A stretch of 64,000 nucleotides of DNA. Source: a virus. The position numbers were made by a program, and so were the translations under genes. Below are positions 17,621 through 26,727 of this stretch, piece by piece. Below the pieces are notes generated by a model. That model was given only the letters and a program-made list of their open reading frames with translations, did no database searches and had not been told where the DNA came from. The DNA lies in the IMG/VR virus record IMGVR_UViG_3300043398_000272, positions 1-64,000 of that record. One strand, written 5' to 3'. Every line of letters begins with the position of its first letter. Position 1 is the stretch's first letter.

Positions 17621-18258
17621 TGCTAATAGATAAATTCATAACACATATACGTACAGTAAAACCAGATTACGTACCTAACGTAATCCTAGATATTGGCTCT
17701 AGAGATTTGGACCAAAGCATTGAGTTTAACTCTGTGTTTGGTGAGGCAAAGATATTCGCCTTTGAACCAAATCCACCGCAATATGATATTTGTTTTGAAA
17801 GGTCAAAACAATACCCAAATATTGAAGTCGCACAACTAGCAATTAGTAATACTAACGGAACACTAGATTTCTATGTGACGCACGGTAATGTTGGTGCTTC
17901 ATCATTATTAAAACCTATGAATGTACCATTTGCGTCAACGCAAGCATTTACCAAAATATCGGTACCATCAGTTAGATTAGGTGAATGGTTAGATGAAAAT
18001 AATATTGATACTGTTGATGTTATGTGGTTAGATACACAAGGTGTTGAATTGGATGCTTTGAAAAGTATGGGTGATAAAATCAAACAAGTTAAATTTATAC
18101 ACTGTGAGGCATCTGAGCTACCATACTACGAGGGTCATTTACTTAAAACAGACCTAGTTAAATTTTTAGAAGAAAACGGTTTTGAATTGATATTCATAAA
18201 CGAAGCTTATCACCCATTTAACGAAGGGGATATTATTGCAACAAACAAAAATTTATGA
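17620..18258 (+). CDS. FkbM-like methyltransferase
   Basis: A 212-residue SAM-dependent enzyme; the ATG at 17620 overlaps the RuBisCO-like stop as TAATG and is preferred over 17605. Motif I is NVILDIGSRDLDQSIEF, the ribose site IFAFEPNPPQYD, and VDVMWLDTQGVELDALKSM matches the F/W-x-D-x-Q/E-G-x-E region typical of FkbM. It likely O-methylates a sugar in the same pathway as the upstream cupin and RuBisCO-like protein. Confidence 0.8.
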   Translation: MLIDKFITHIRTVKPDYVPNVILDIGSRDLDQSIEFNSVFGEAKIFAFEPNPPQYDICFERSKQYPNIEVAQLAISNTNGTLDFYVTHGNVGASSLLKPMNVPFASTQAFTKISVPSVRLGEWLDENNIDTVDVMWLDTQGVELDALKSMGDKIKQVKFIHCEASELPYYEGHLLKTDLVKFLEENGFELIFINEAYHPFNEGDIIATNKNL

Positions 18259-18722
18259 TACTAATTTCTCATAGGGGCAACATTAATGGTCGTTTTGAAT
18301 CTTGGGAAAATGAACCAACGTATATTGATTTAGCGATTCAAAAAGGTTATGATGTTGAAATAGATGTCTGGTGTGTTGATGGTATCATTTGGTTAGGGCA
18401 TGATAAACCATTATATGGTGGTTTAAGTATTAACTGGTTTTTAAAACGGGCTAATAAACTTTGGATACACTGTAAAAATATAGAAGCGTTGGAATATTTT
18501 AAAAATTTTACACATGAAATAAATTATTTTTGGCATGAAAACGATAGAGCCACAGTAACATCTAAAATTTATATTATATCACACGTTGACCAAGAACCAA
18601 TTGAGGGTTCAATCGCTATGATGCCAGAAAAACATAATTTTGACGTATCAAAATGTGTGGGTGTTTGCAGCGATTATATAGAAAAATACAAAACAGATGA
18701 TACTACTAACATACGGGACTAG
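18255..18722 (+). CDS. glycerophosphodiester phosphodiesterase-like protein, short
   Basis: A 155-residue protein with the N-terminal signature of the GDPD/PI-PLC barrel: ISHRGNINGRFESWENEP (His6-Arg7 and Glu) and YDVEIDVWCVDGIIWLGHD (Glu-x-Asp and His). The family is usually about 240-300 residues, so the C-terminal part of the barrel is missing or degenerate. It may process a glycerol-phosphate or phosphodiester-linked precursor. Overlaps the next gene by 26 nt. Confidence 0.6.
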   Translation: MILISHRGNINGRFESWENEPTYIDLAIQKGYDVEIDVWCVDGIIWLGHDKPLYGGLSINWFLKRANKLWIHCKNIEALEYFKNFTHEINYFWHENDRATVTSKIYIISHVDQEPIEGSIAMMPEKHNFDVSKCVGVCSDYIEKYKTDDTTNIRD

Positions 18723-19701
18723 ACCAGAATACATAAAGATACAACCCATCATTAACGAAATGAGAAAACGTGAAATACCGTTTAGGGTATTCTTCACTGG
18801 TCAACACGAAACTTTGGTTAATGGTTACTACGATATGCGTTTGGATATCGAAGAATATAGTCACGAAAATAGATTAGATAATATCATGGCTAATTTGATG
18901 ACTCTTAATTATCATGTTTTTGAAGATGTAAAAGCTGTTATAGTGCAAGGTGATACAACATCTGTTGTTGGTATGGCCATGGCTGCTATGCACAGACAAA
19001 TACCAGTTATTCACTTAGAAGCTGGGTTAAGAAGTTATGATACAAAAAACCCATATCCAGAAGAGTACAACAGAAAAATAGTTTCAACCATCGCCGATAT
19101 ACATCTATGTCCTACAAATGTTAGTGCTGAAAACCTTAAAAAAGAAAACATCTTTAATGATGTATACGTTGTTGGTAACACAGCTCTAGATAACTTACTA
19201 TCTTATAAAGATAAATGTGAAGAAGGTAATCAAATTCTAGTTACGTTACATAGACGCGAAAACCATGAAAATATTGACGAATGGTTTGAAGTAATAAATG
19301 AATTAGCAAAACACACAAACTATGAATTTATCTTACCCATTCATCCTAATCCAAACGTTCAATCAAAAAAACACATTTTAAAACACGTTAAAGTTATAGA
19401 CCCTTTATCTCATGAAGATTTGTTGGAGATTTTGGTTAAAACTAAAATGGTCATAACAGATAGTGGTGGTTTACAAGAAGAATGTTCGTTTCTAAACAAA
19501 CAGTGTCTAGTGTGTAGAAAAGTGACTGAAAGACCAGAAGCGCTTGGTTTTACTAGCCACCTTGTTGAGTCACCAAGAATGCTAAAATCTGAATTTTACC
19601 GTAATTTGGCTAAAAAACACGATTTTCAAGCTTGTCCATATGGTAACGGGCATTCAGCGGAATATATTTGTGATGTATTGACAAACTTCAATTTTTGGTG
19701 A
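18697..19701 (+). CDS. wecB: UDP-N-acetylglucosamine 2-epimerase (non-hydrolysing type)
   Basis: Interconverts UDP-GlcNAc and UDP-ManNAc. The family pattern runs through the protein: LTYGTRPEYIKIQPII, FTGQHETLV, VQGDTTSVVGMAMAA, IPVIHLEAGLRSYD, PYPEEYNRKIVS, VTLHRRENHEN and TDSGGLQEECSFL. At 334 residues it is slightly shorter than the usual 370-380, mostly by a shortened C-terminus. It is the last gene of the operon; a late-type promoter motif starts on its final base. Confidence 0.9.
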   Translation: MILLTYGTRPEYIKIQPIINEMRKREIPFRVFFTGQHETLVNGYYDMRLDIEEYSHENRLDNIMANLMTLNYHVFEDVKAVIVQGDTTSVVGMAMAAMHRQIPVIHLEAGLRSYDTKNPYPEEYNRKIVSTIADIHLCPTNVSAENLKKENIFNDVYVVGNTALDNLLSYKDKCEEGNQILVTLHRRENHENIDEWFEVINELAKHTNYEFILPIHPNPNVQSKKHILKHVKVIDPLSHEDLLEILVKTKMVITDSGGLQEECSFLNKQCLVCRKVTERPEALGFTSHLVESPRMLKSEFYRNLAKKHDFQACPYGNGHSAEYICDVLTNFNFW

Positions 19702-19709
19702 TATTTATA
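19701..19709 (+). promoter_or_regulatory. late-type promoter motif ATATTTATA
   Basis: ATATTTATA (followed by A), 13 nt before the phoH ATG at 19723. Confidence 0.6.
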
Positions 19710-19722
19710 ATAAAAGTCATGC

Positions 19723-20550
19723 ATGAATAAAAAACAACCTGCAACAAGACAACGTAAAAAGAAAGAAACAGATTTCAATTTAATTGAAACTGGTTATCAA
19801 CAGTCAATTCTAAACGATATCAAACTAGATATCAAACACAAGAACGAAGTTCAAAAGAAACTCACCAATGCAATCAAAAAGAATGATGTAACTATATGTA
19901 CTGGCCCAGCTGGTACTGGTAAAACACTTCTTAGTGTATTCGAGGCTCTTATATTACTTAAACAAAACCCAGAGGTGTATAAAGAGATAAAACTTGTGAA
20001 ATCTATCACACAACTTAAGAATGAAGAACTTGGCACATTACCAGGTGATGAAAAGGATAAACTTAAGTTTCACATGATGTCATATTTAGATGCTTTTCAT
20101 AAACTAATCGGTGAATCAAACACCAACAAACTAATTGAGTCTGGTCTTATCAAAATGGAAGTATTTGGAGCAATAAGAGGTCGCTCTTTTACCAATGCGA
20201 TTATCATTATTGATGAATTCCAAAATATTACACACGACAATGCTAAAACATTTTTGACCAGATTTTCCGACAATACCAAAGTAATAGTTTTAGGTGACAG
20301 TGGGCAAATAGACCTTAAGAACAAAAAAGAAAGTTCTTTGGAACGTTTGGCTAATAGAGTTAAATCAAATCCAGTAGAAGGTGTTGAAGTCGTTGAATTT
20401 AGTGAGAAAGACACTGTTAGACATAGGCTAACCAGTTACTTCATTACTATGTTTAAAGAAACCGAAGAGGAAAAACCTACTAGGAAGTTTAAAGTGGTTA
20501 AACACGCCTCACCAAACTTTTTTACTAAAATTTTGAATTTTTTTCGTTAA
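19723..20550 (+). CDS. phoH: PhoH-like ATPase
   Basis: P-loop NTPase of the PhoH family, common in tailed phages; thought to act as an RNA-linked ATPase/helicase, with its role in infection unsettled. Walker A is TGPAGTGKTLLSVFEA (about residues 64-79), Walker B AIIIIDEFQNITHDNAKTFLTR and sensor VLGDSGQIDL. The C-terminal 30 residues are Lys-rich. Of 275 residues, it stands alone behind a late-type motif and is separated from the next gene by 49 nt with no obvious terminator. Confidence 0.9.
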   Translation: MNKKQPATRQRKKKETDFNLIETGYQQSILNDIKLDIKHKNEVQKKLTNAIKKNDVTICTGPAGTGKTLLSVFEALILLKQNPEVYKEIKLVKSITQLKNEELGTLPGDEKDKLKFHMMSYLDAFHKLIGESNTNKLIESGLIKMEVFGAIRGRSFTNAIIIIDEFQNITHDNAKTFLTRFSDNTKVIVLGDSGQIDLKNKKESSLERLANRVKSNPVEGVEVVEFSEKDTVRHRLTSYFITMFKETEEEKPTRKFKVVKHASPNFFTKILNFFR

Positions 20551-20599
20551 ATTCTGATTTTTTATTTACTTATCACTATTTAGCCATTAGATTGGTTTT

Positions 20600-21208
20600 A
20601 TGAAAATAGGTATAAGTATTAATGAAGTTTTACGAGACTTTTTAAGTCAATTTGACTACACGTACAACAAATACATCGGAAAATCAGAAATTGAGATTTC
20701 CGACATAGAGTCTTTTGACCTAACAAAGCACTATGCTTTTGATTCGGTTGGGAGAATGAACACGTTTTTGTATCTTGAATCCCCATTAGAAATATTTGGT
20801 CATGCTGACCAAATGGTGGATGGTTTAATAAACAAGTTCAATATGTTTTTATCAGATATGTCTGATGACACTGACCACGAAATCTGTTTGGTCAGTAGAG
20901 AAGTAAATAAAGCAATCCCAGCGACCTTCTTCTTTTTATCTAAAACTGGGGCCAGAATCAATAGTATTAAATTCGTTAAAAATAACGAAGATGAATGGTC
21001 AGATTTTGATGTCTTAATTACGGCTAATCCAGTAGCTTTAGCTGCCAAACCATCTGGCAAAGTTAGTGTAAAAATAAATGCTCCATATAACAAAGAATCG
21101 GATGCTGATTACACACTAGACTCAATTTTAGAATTCATGAATGATTCTGATTTAAGAGCTAAAATATTAACAAAAACAATAACAACAACTTACGAAGAAT
21201 TATCATGA
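20600..21208 (+). CDS. degenerate HAD-like protein
   Basis: A 202-residue protein whose start, MKIGISINEVLRDFLSQF, looks like the HAD nucleotidase motif I (K-I-G-I-D-I-D-x-V-L-R-D) with both Asp replaced (Ser6, Asn8). Later WSDFDVLITANPVALAAKPSGKVSVKI resembles the D-V-L-I-T-D-x-P...K-P region of 5'(3')-deoxyribonucleotidase-like HADs. Loss of the nucleophile argues against phosphatase activity; it may bind nucleotides or be structural. It overlaps the next gene by 4 nt. Confidence 0.5.
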   Translation: MKIGISINEVLRDFLSQFDYTYNKYIGKSEIEISDIESFDLTKHYAFDSVGRMNTFLYLESPLEIFGHADQMVDGLINKFNMFLSDMSDDTDHEICLVSREVNKAIPATFFFLSKTGARINSIKFVKNNEDEWSDFDVLITANPVALAAKPSGKVSVKINAPYNKESDADYTLDSILEFMNDSDLRAKILTKTITTTYEELS

Positions 21209-21555
21209 TAGAATTTGGTGGAATTTATTATTACATAGACCTAGATACTCTAGAAAAAATCATCACTATTCAACCTGAAGAAGGTGAATATCACACTAGC
21301 ATTGAAACGACAACTAAAACTTTTGTAGACGGCACAATTGAGACAACTACAGTTCAAGCAAGCCTACCAAAAATGAAAGAATTGGATGCTGCTAAGTATG
21401 ATATCATAAGAAATTGTATTGATATCATTTTAGATTCAGATGACCAAGGTGATTCAGCCCTAGGTGCGGAATCGGCTTTAGAACAAATGCCTATGGCTTA
21501 TAAAGTGGCCTTTAATACTTTATATAAATACGAAATTATAAAAGAGCAAGACTAA
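21205..21555 (+). CDS. hypothetical protein
   Basis: A 116-residue acidic protein, translationally coupled to its upstream neighbour (ATGA overlap). The N-terminal half is beta-rich (GGIYYYIDLDTLEKIITI, then a Thr-rich strand pair) and the C-terminal half is helical. No recognised motif. Confidence 0.55.
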   Translation: MIEFGGIYYYIDLDTLEKIITIQPEEGEYHTSIETTTKTFVDGTIETTTVQASLPKMKELDAAKYDIIRNCIDIILDSDDQGDSALGAESALEQMPMAYKVAFNTLYKYEIIKEQD

Positions 21556-21556
21556 T

Positions 21557-22708
21557 ATGAACACAGAACAATTGCAAAGAATAGATGAGCAAATTAAGAA
21601 TGCTGAATCTGTATTAAACAAATTAAACGGTAATGAATTTACACTATATTTCTTTACCCTTGACACAAAAGGTAACCCAACAGCTGGTGTTGCAAACATT
21701 TACGAACACGTCAAAGTATTAAACCAATTGGGCTATAAAGCCTCAATTTTGTGCGAGAAAAACGACTACAGAATTAGAGGTAACGCCGAAGGTAATGGTA
21801 TCTCAGATTGGCTAGGTGAAGAATATGCTGCACTACCACACGTTTCAATTGAAAGCGGTAAGTTAAACATTAATCCACACGATTTTGTTGTTATACCAGA
21901 AATCTTCTCAAACATTATGGACCAAATCAAAGGGTTCCCATGTAAGAAGATTGTTTTTTCACAAAGCTACGATTACCTATTGGAATTATTACCTATAGGT
22001 AAGCGTTGGAATATTGATTACGGTTTTGCTGATGTTATTACAACTAGTGAAAACCAAGCAATCTACATTAGTAACCTATTCCCAAGCATCAACACTCACG
22101 TGGTACCAGTATCCATCCCTAAATTCTTTAAGGAAAGTGATAAACCAAAAATACCTGTTGTTGCTTTGTCAACAAGAAATCAATCAGACGCTGCTAAAAT
22201 AGCTAAATCATTCTATCTTCAATATCCACTATACAAATGGATTACATTTAAGGATATGAGAGGTATGTCACGAGAACAGTTTGCTACAGAATTGGGTAAA
22301 TGTTGTTTGGCTGTTTGGATAGATGACTGCGCTGGTTTTGGTACATTCCCGCTTGAAGCCATGGAATGTAAGACACCTGTAATCGGAAAGATGCCTAACC
22401 TTATCCCAGAATGGATGGAGAGCAAAGATGCTGAAGGTAACCTTACAATCAAATCTAATGGTGTCTGGACAAACACAACCATCAATATCCCAGAATTGAT
22501 TGCAACTTACTTGAAACACTGGTTGGAAGATTCAGTCCCAACAGAACTTCTTAAAACAATGGAAGAAAGCTGTGGTAAGTACACCCCAGAAAGACAAGCC
22601 GCTGAAATTGAAAAAGTTTATGGTGGTATTTTTGACAACAGAAAAAAAGAAATTGTTAAATTGATAGCTAACCTTGAAGCGTCAAAAAATGAAACAGTAA
22701 ATGGATAA
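21557..22708 (+). CDS. glycosyltransferase, GT-B fold
   Basis: A 383-residue protein with FFTLDTKGNPTAGVANIYEHVKVLNQLGY (acceptor domain), KIVFSQSYDYL, THVVPVSIPKFF (hinge) and CCLAVWIDDCAGFGTFPLEAMECKTPVIGK, which contains the GFGTFPLEAM donor-binding segment of GT1/GT4 enzymes. N-terminal residues 1-25 form an extra helix. It sits away from the main glycan operon, between phoH and tail genes, so it may modify a virion protein. Confidence 0.8.
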   Translation: MNTEQLQRIDEQIKNAESVLNKLNGNEFTLYFFTLDTKGNPTAGVANIYEHVKVLNQLGYKASILCEKNDYRIRGNAEGNGISDWLGEEYAALPHVSIESGKLNINPHDFVVIPEIFSNIMDQIKGFPCKKIVFSQSYDYLLELLPIGKRWNIDYGFADVITTSENQAIYISNLFPSINTHVVPVSIPKFFKESDKPKIPVVALSTRNQSDAAKIAKSFYLQYPLYKWITFKDMRGMSREQFATELGKCCLAVWIDDCAGFGTFPLEAMECKTPVIGKMPNLIPEWMESKDAEGNLTIKSNGVWTNTTINIPELIATYLKHWLEDSVPTELLKTMEESCGKYTPERQAAEIEKVYGGIFDNRKKEIVKLIANLEASKNETVNG

Positions 22709-22871
22709 AAAATATACTTTAAGGATGTCAATCTTAGATGAGAACGGCGAAGAAAAGGTAATAGCAACCGCAACGAGTGATGTTATCTCACAAACATCAA
22801 TTCTCCATGAGATTGATGCCGTATCATTGTTATATAGACAATTATTAGAAGAATACAAAAAACAAAAATAA
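22701..22871 (+). CDS. small hypothetical protein (56 residues)
   Basis: A short gene between two glycosyltransferases: ATG at 22701 overlaps the previous stop by 8 nt and the stop is 3 nt before the next ATG, so it fills the gap exactly. The product starts MDKKYTLRMSILDENGEEK and has a C-terminal helix ending in a Lys-rich tail. Tight spacing supports it being real; function unknown. Confidence 0.6.
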   Translation: MDKKYTLRMSILDENGEEKVIATATSDVISQTSILHEIDAVSLLYRQLLEEYKKQK

Positions 22872-22874
22872 AAT

Positions 22875-23675
22875 ATGAGTAACACAAATATTTCAGTCAT
22901 CTTACCAGTACATGAATTAGATGACACAACAAAACCAATGTTCGCTAACGCTATTCAAAGCATTAGAGTTCAAAAAGTAAGACCTGATGAGGTTGTAATA
23001 GTAGCACCTAAAGGTAGTACAACAATGTCGTACATTAAAAACGAATTTGATTTTGGTGACATTAAATCATTGATTACATTCGTTGATAACGAAGGTAAGA
23101 CAGACGTTCAAACACAAATAAACTTGGGCGTTGCTAATGCTAAATCAGATTGGGTTAGCTTCCTAGAATTTGATGATGAATACGCATCAATCTGGTTTGA
23201 CAATGTAATCAAGTACAGAGCGGCACATAAAGATGTTGAAATCTTTATGCCACTTATTGTTGATGTCGATAAAGACAACACCTTCCAAGGATTTACCAAT
23301 GAAGCTGTTTGGGCGCAAAGTTTTTCTGATGAATTAGGTATTTTGGATTACAATGCACTATTAGCTTATCAAAACTTTGGTATTGATGGAATCGTAATGA
23401 AGAAAGAATTGTTTGACCAATTCGGTGGCTTCAAATCAAACGTAAAACTAACCTTTATCTATGAGTTTTTGCTTAGAATGACTTTCAAGTCAGTTAAAAC
23501 TATGGTAATCCCTAAATTTGGTTATAAACACGTCAACCAAAGAAAGAATTCATTGTTTGCGCAATACAAAGAAACAATGAAACCAGATGAAAACAGATGG
23601 TGGATTGCACAGGCTAAAAAAGAACATTATTTCGCAAAAGATAGAGAAATAACATATACCGAACAAATATCTTAA
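22875..23675 (+). CDS. glycosyltransferase, family 2
   Basis: GT-A enzyme of 266 residues: ISVILPVHELDDTTKPMFANAIQSI, DEVVIVAPKG, then QTQINLGVANAKSDWVSFLEFDDEYASIW, with F-D-D-E as the DxD metal site (about residues 97-99). GGFKSNVKLTFIYEFLLRM carries the catalytic-base region. Lies just upstream of the late sigma factor gene; only two bases separate them. Confidence 0.85.
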   Translation: MSNTNISVILPVHELDDTTKPMFANAIQSIRVQKVRPDEVVIVAPKGSTTMSYIKNEFDFGDIKSLITFVDNEGKTDVQTQINLGVANAKSDWVSFLEFDDEYASIWFDNVIKYRAAHKDVEIFMPLIVDVDKDNTFQGFTNEAVWAQSFSDELGILDYNALLAYQNFGIDGIVMKKELFDQFGGFKSNVKLTFIYEFLLRMTFKSVKTMVIPKFGYKHVNQRKNSLFAQYKETMKPDENRWWIAQAKKEHYFAKDREITYTEQIS

Positions 23676-23677
23676 TC

Positions 23678-24397
23678 GTGAAAAGAGGACGCAAAAAGAA
23701 CGAACCGTACTTTGGTCCAAATGAAGAAGAAGCAGTTATTAAGTTTTTAGAATCGGAAGACGAAAAAGAAAGGAATCAAATTTTTAATGAGTGGTTAAAT
23801 GGACCACTCATTAAAATGGTTGAGGCGATAATTAGAAGGTACAAATTATTTAGGAAAGGTTATACATTTGAGCAATTGCATGGTGACACAATATCTTTCT
23901 TAATGACAAAAGTACATAAGTTTGAAAAGGGTAAGAATAAAAAAGCATATTCATATTTTGGCACAATAACTAAACACTACATCCTAGGTCTCATAATGAA
24001 AGATGAGAAAATGATGAAACAAACCACTTCATATGAAGACGTTTCGATGGATTTAGAAGAAGATGAGGATTTATCTTATAGTATTGATTCAGATAATATA
24101 TCTTCAGATGAGTTTATATTAAACATCATCCAAGGTATAAAAGATGAGCTTAATAATGAAAATCACTTACCAAAAAAGAAGCTAACCGAAAACGAGAAAA
24201 AAGTAGGTTTTGCTTTAGTTGAGATACTCGAAAATTGGGAAACAGCTTTTGACGCCATGGATGGCGGTTCAAAGTATAATAAGAACTCAGTTCTTGAAAC
24301 AATGAGGGAATACACCCATTTATCCACAAAAGACATACGTTTAGCCATGAAGCGCTATAAAGTGCTGTATGAATTCATAAAGCAGCGTGGGTTATAA
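23678..24397 (+). CDS. late-transcription sigma factor, T4 gp55-like
   Basis: A 239-residue protein starting with GTG at 23678 and a basic stretch KRGRKK. LIKMVEAIIRRYKLFRKGYTFEQLHGDTISFLMTKVHKFEK followed by AYSYFGTITKHYILGLI is the sigma region-2-like core of T4-type gp55 factors, in which the segment after Y-F-G-T-I contacts the -10 element. A Glu/Asp-rich linker follows (about 125-150) and the C-terminal part is helical. It would direct host RNA polymerase to late promoters, probably the ATATTTATA motifs listed here. Longer than T4 gp55 (185 residues). Confidence 0.75.
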   Translation: MKRGRKKNEPYFGPNEEEAVIKFLESEDEKERNQIFNEWLNGPLIKMVEAIIRRYKLFRKGYTFEQLHGDTISFLMTKVHKFEKGKNKKAYSYFGTITKHYILGLIMKDEKMMKQTTSYEDVSMDLEEDEDLSYSIDSDNISSDEFILNIIQGIKDELNNENHLPKKKLTENEKKVGFALVEILENWETAFDAMDGGSKYNKNSVLETMREYTHLSTKDIRLAMKRYKVLYEFIKQRGL

Positions 24398-24423
24398 AAA
24401 ATGGTAAAAAATGTCTTTTTCAA

Positions 24424-24432
24424 ATATTTATA
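24424..24432 (+). promoter_or_regulatory. late-type promoter motif ATATTTATA
   Basis: ATATTTATA 15 nt before the ATG at 24448. Confidence 0.6.
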
Positions 24433-24447
24433 TACAAAGGACATACT

Positions 24448-24840
24448 ATGCCAAGAAAGAAAAAACAAGAGGTTAAAGTAAACAGTACTGCATCGTTGGA
24501 AGGTCTTCTACAAGAGACATATAACGATGCGTGTTTACAAATCACAGAAGCGCAGGTCGGTATTAACGAACTTGCAAATGCGGCAACACCAAACGATGTT
24601 GACGACTATACAAAAATAGCCAAAGAAAAAAGCAACTTTTTGAAGGTTAAAGACTCTGCTATTAGAATTAAACTTGAATTAGCTAAGGTTCAAAGTGATT
24701 TGATTAAAAATAGTGGTGCGGTTAACCAATTAGCCAATACCGAACAACAACAACAAGGTGAGGCTAATTTTGATGATTTTTCAGCGATTAGAGATATGTT
24801 GAAAAAATCTGGTGATAATAGTGATTTAGATATTGAGTAA
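24448..24840 (+). CDS. hypothetical helical protein, candidate small terminase
   Basis: A 130-residue protein with a basic N-terminus (PRKKKQEVK) and two long helices (about 18-45 and 52-90) separated by TPNDVDDYTKIAKEKS, then a Gln-rich linker and an acidic end. Size and helical hairpin layout resemble T4-type gp16 small terminase subunits, which are otherwise missing from the window, but no specific motif confirms this. First gene of a late transcript with structural genes. Confidence 0.4.
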   Translation: MPRKKKQEVKVNSTASLEGLLQETYNDACLQITEAQVGINELANAATPNDVDDYTKIAKEKSNFLKVKDSAIRIKLELAKVQSDLIKNSGAVNQLANTEQQQQGEANFDDFSAIRDMLKKSGDNSDLDIE

Positions 24841-24842
24841 CT

Positions 24843-26291
24843 ATGGCTATCGTTGATAAGAAGAAGCAAGTTTTTGGTAAAATAGCGGCGTTTAAAACGC
24901 TTACCGAAAGTCTCCCAAAATTAAAGAAAACATCTTCTCTACCGTCTATTAATAACGGTGGGGATAGTATTTCTTTTTTAAGTGATTTAATTAAATCGCT
25001 TATTGGTTATGAGGCGTTGAAATCTTCTGTCAGCGAAATACTATCTAACTCGTTACCGACTATTGAAAAGAACATTAAACACGTTCTAGCAACAGACCTT
25101 AAGAGTTTAGTTAGTTGTGGTGTTGACCCACATCTACCAGATTGGTTGAAATCCACAGGTGCTGGTATAACTATACCAGTATCTAAGATTGATTTTTTGG
25201 ATATGTTACGAACAGACCCAAATACTTTAGCTGGTAGCCTAATCTATAACGACATTACACCAACGCTAACCAATAGCTCAGATTTCAATACGTTCCTATA
25301 TGGGGTAATCCAAGATGATGGTATTACTCATACGTGGCAAAACATATTAGACTTTACATTCAATTCCGTTGGTGTGGGTTCAACCCCAAATAATACGATA
25401 ACAATAAAGGCTAACCCATCGTATAATACTAAAACATTAACTGATTTAAACAATGATTACATTTATAGTAATACTTTTTTAAACACAGAAAATGTTTTGA
25501 CAAAAACCATAGACTTTAACTTTGGTACCATATCAACATCTAAATCGTTAAAGCAATTAGAGGAAGAAGCTAAAATAAACGCAATCATTGATAAGATGGT
25601 CAATAACTTAAATAAGGACCCAATGAATGATGATGCGTTTGCTTTTAGTAAAGAAGAAACGTTACAAAATGAATTAAACGCTTATCATAGAAAAAAAGGT
25701 TACAAACCTCTAAACCTATCTCTACCAACATCAGCCAATCCTACTGGTGGTGTAATGGTACCTATGGTGTCAACAGTTCCTGTACAGCAATTAACTGGGT
25801 TCACAACCAGTCTATCAGCGTCAACAACACCTTTAGATAGAAAAGAAACGATTGATTCTGCTTTAGAATCAATGGCAAATGCAACAACTTCAGCAATAAA
25901 CAATTTTACTGATAAGCCAAACGTTAAGCTTAATTTTATCCAAAACATTCTTGATACATTTATCAAAGCTATTGTTAGTATTTTCTTATCACCTAAGGTG
26001 ATGATGGCTTTTGTTATCAACTATAAGATAATCTATGGACCAACATCAGATTTTGATGGCGCAATAGATTTTATTAAAAAGAACAAGCAATTGATGAGTA
26101 GTATTATGAAAGCTATTTCGGAAGAAATAATAAAGATATTATTGGCGGTTGCATTAAAAGAGATTTCATCACTTGTTTCGGCAGCAATGCTCAAGAAACA
26201 AAAAGAAAGAGCCACAAACAGATTAGCACAAATGCAAACTTTGTTAGGGGTTCCAAAATCACAAGTGAATAGTTTACTAAACAGCATATAA
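24843..26291 (+). CDS. putative virion/baseplate structural protein
   Basis: A 482-residue protein. The first 120 residues are helical with hydrophobic stretches (SFLSDLIKSLIGYEALKSSV), the middle is Asn/Thr-rich beta, and the region from about 355 to 450 has long amphipathic helices (FIQNILDTFIKAIVSIFLSPKVMM, EIIKILLAVALKEISSLVSAAM), followed by a basic helix. No catalytic motif. Position between the candidate small terminase and the gp5-like hub, and expression from a late-type motif, point to a tail or baseplate component. Confidence 0.55.
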   Translation: MAIVDKKKQVFGKIAAFKTLTESLPKLKKTSSLPSINNGGDSISFLSDLIKSLIGYEALKSSVSEILSNSLPTIEKNIKHVLATDLKSLVSCGVDPHLPDWLKSTGAGITIPVSKIDFLDMLRTDPNTLAGSLIYNDITPTLTNSSDFNTFLYGVIQDDGITHTWQNILDFTFNSVGVGSTPNNTITIKANPSYNTKTLTDLNNDYIYSNTFLNTENVLTKTIDFNFGTISTSKSLKQLEEEAKINAIIDKMVNNLNKDPMNDDAFAFSKEETLQNELNAYHRKKGYKPLNLSLPTSANPTGGVMVPMVSTVPVQQLTGFTTSLSASTTPLDRKETIDSALESMANATTSAINNFTDKPNVKLNFIQNILDTFIKAIVSIFLSPKVMMAFVINYKIIYGPTSDFDGAIDFIKKNKQLMSSIMKAISEEIIKILLAVALKEISSLVSAAMLKKQKERATNRLAQMQTLLGVPKSQVNSLLNSI

Positions 26292-26292
26292 A

Positions 26293-26727
26293 ATGGCAGA
26301 TACTAAACCAATACCAAGTACTGGTGTAAACATATACTCATTAAATGGTGTTCTTAATACTGTTTTATCTGCGTTTAAAATACCAGAAGCACCAATAGAA
26401 CCACTACCACCACCATTGATTATGATTGGGGCTAAGTTAAGGCCAGGATTATCAGCAGAGAGTATTGCCGCTGAAATCATAAGTCAACAATCAGACGCTG
26501 GTAGAGTTGTCGGTGATGTTTTTGCTGATGGTCCTAATGTCGAGGAAGCTATGGAAGTGATAAGAGTAAAAGCAATAATAAGTGCATTGTTAAACGATGC
26601 TAGAGTGGATGTCGTTATTCCACCAGGTGTTTCAGTTAGTACCATAGGTATTGGTAACTTAGGAGCACCAGTCGTTTCTCAAGGCGCAACAACAGCAATG
26701 GGTATCGGTGACGGTATAATAAGATAA
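26293..26727 (+). CDS. hypothetical structural protein
   Basis: A 144-residue protein one base after the previous stop. Pro-rich near residues 33-43 (EAPIEPLPPPLIMIGAKL), a helical middle, and a Gly/Val-rich C-terminus with repeated short strands (PPGVSVSTIGIGNLGAPV). Likely a baseplate or tail protein by position. Family not recognised. Confidence 0.5.
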   Translation: MADTKPIPSTGVNIYSLNGVLNTVLSAFKIPEAPIEPLPPPLIMIGAKLRPGLSAESIAAEIISQQSDAGRVVGDVFADGPNVEEAMEVIRVKAIISALLNDARVDVVIPPGVSVSTIGIGNLGAPVVSQGATTAMGIGDGIIR

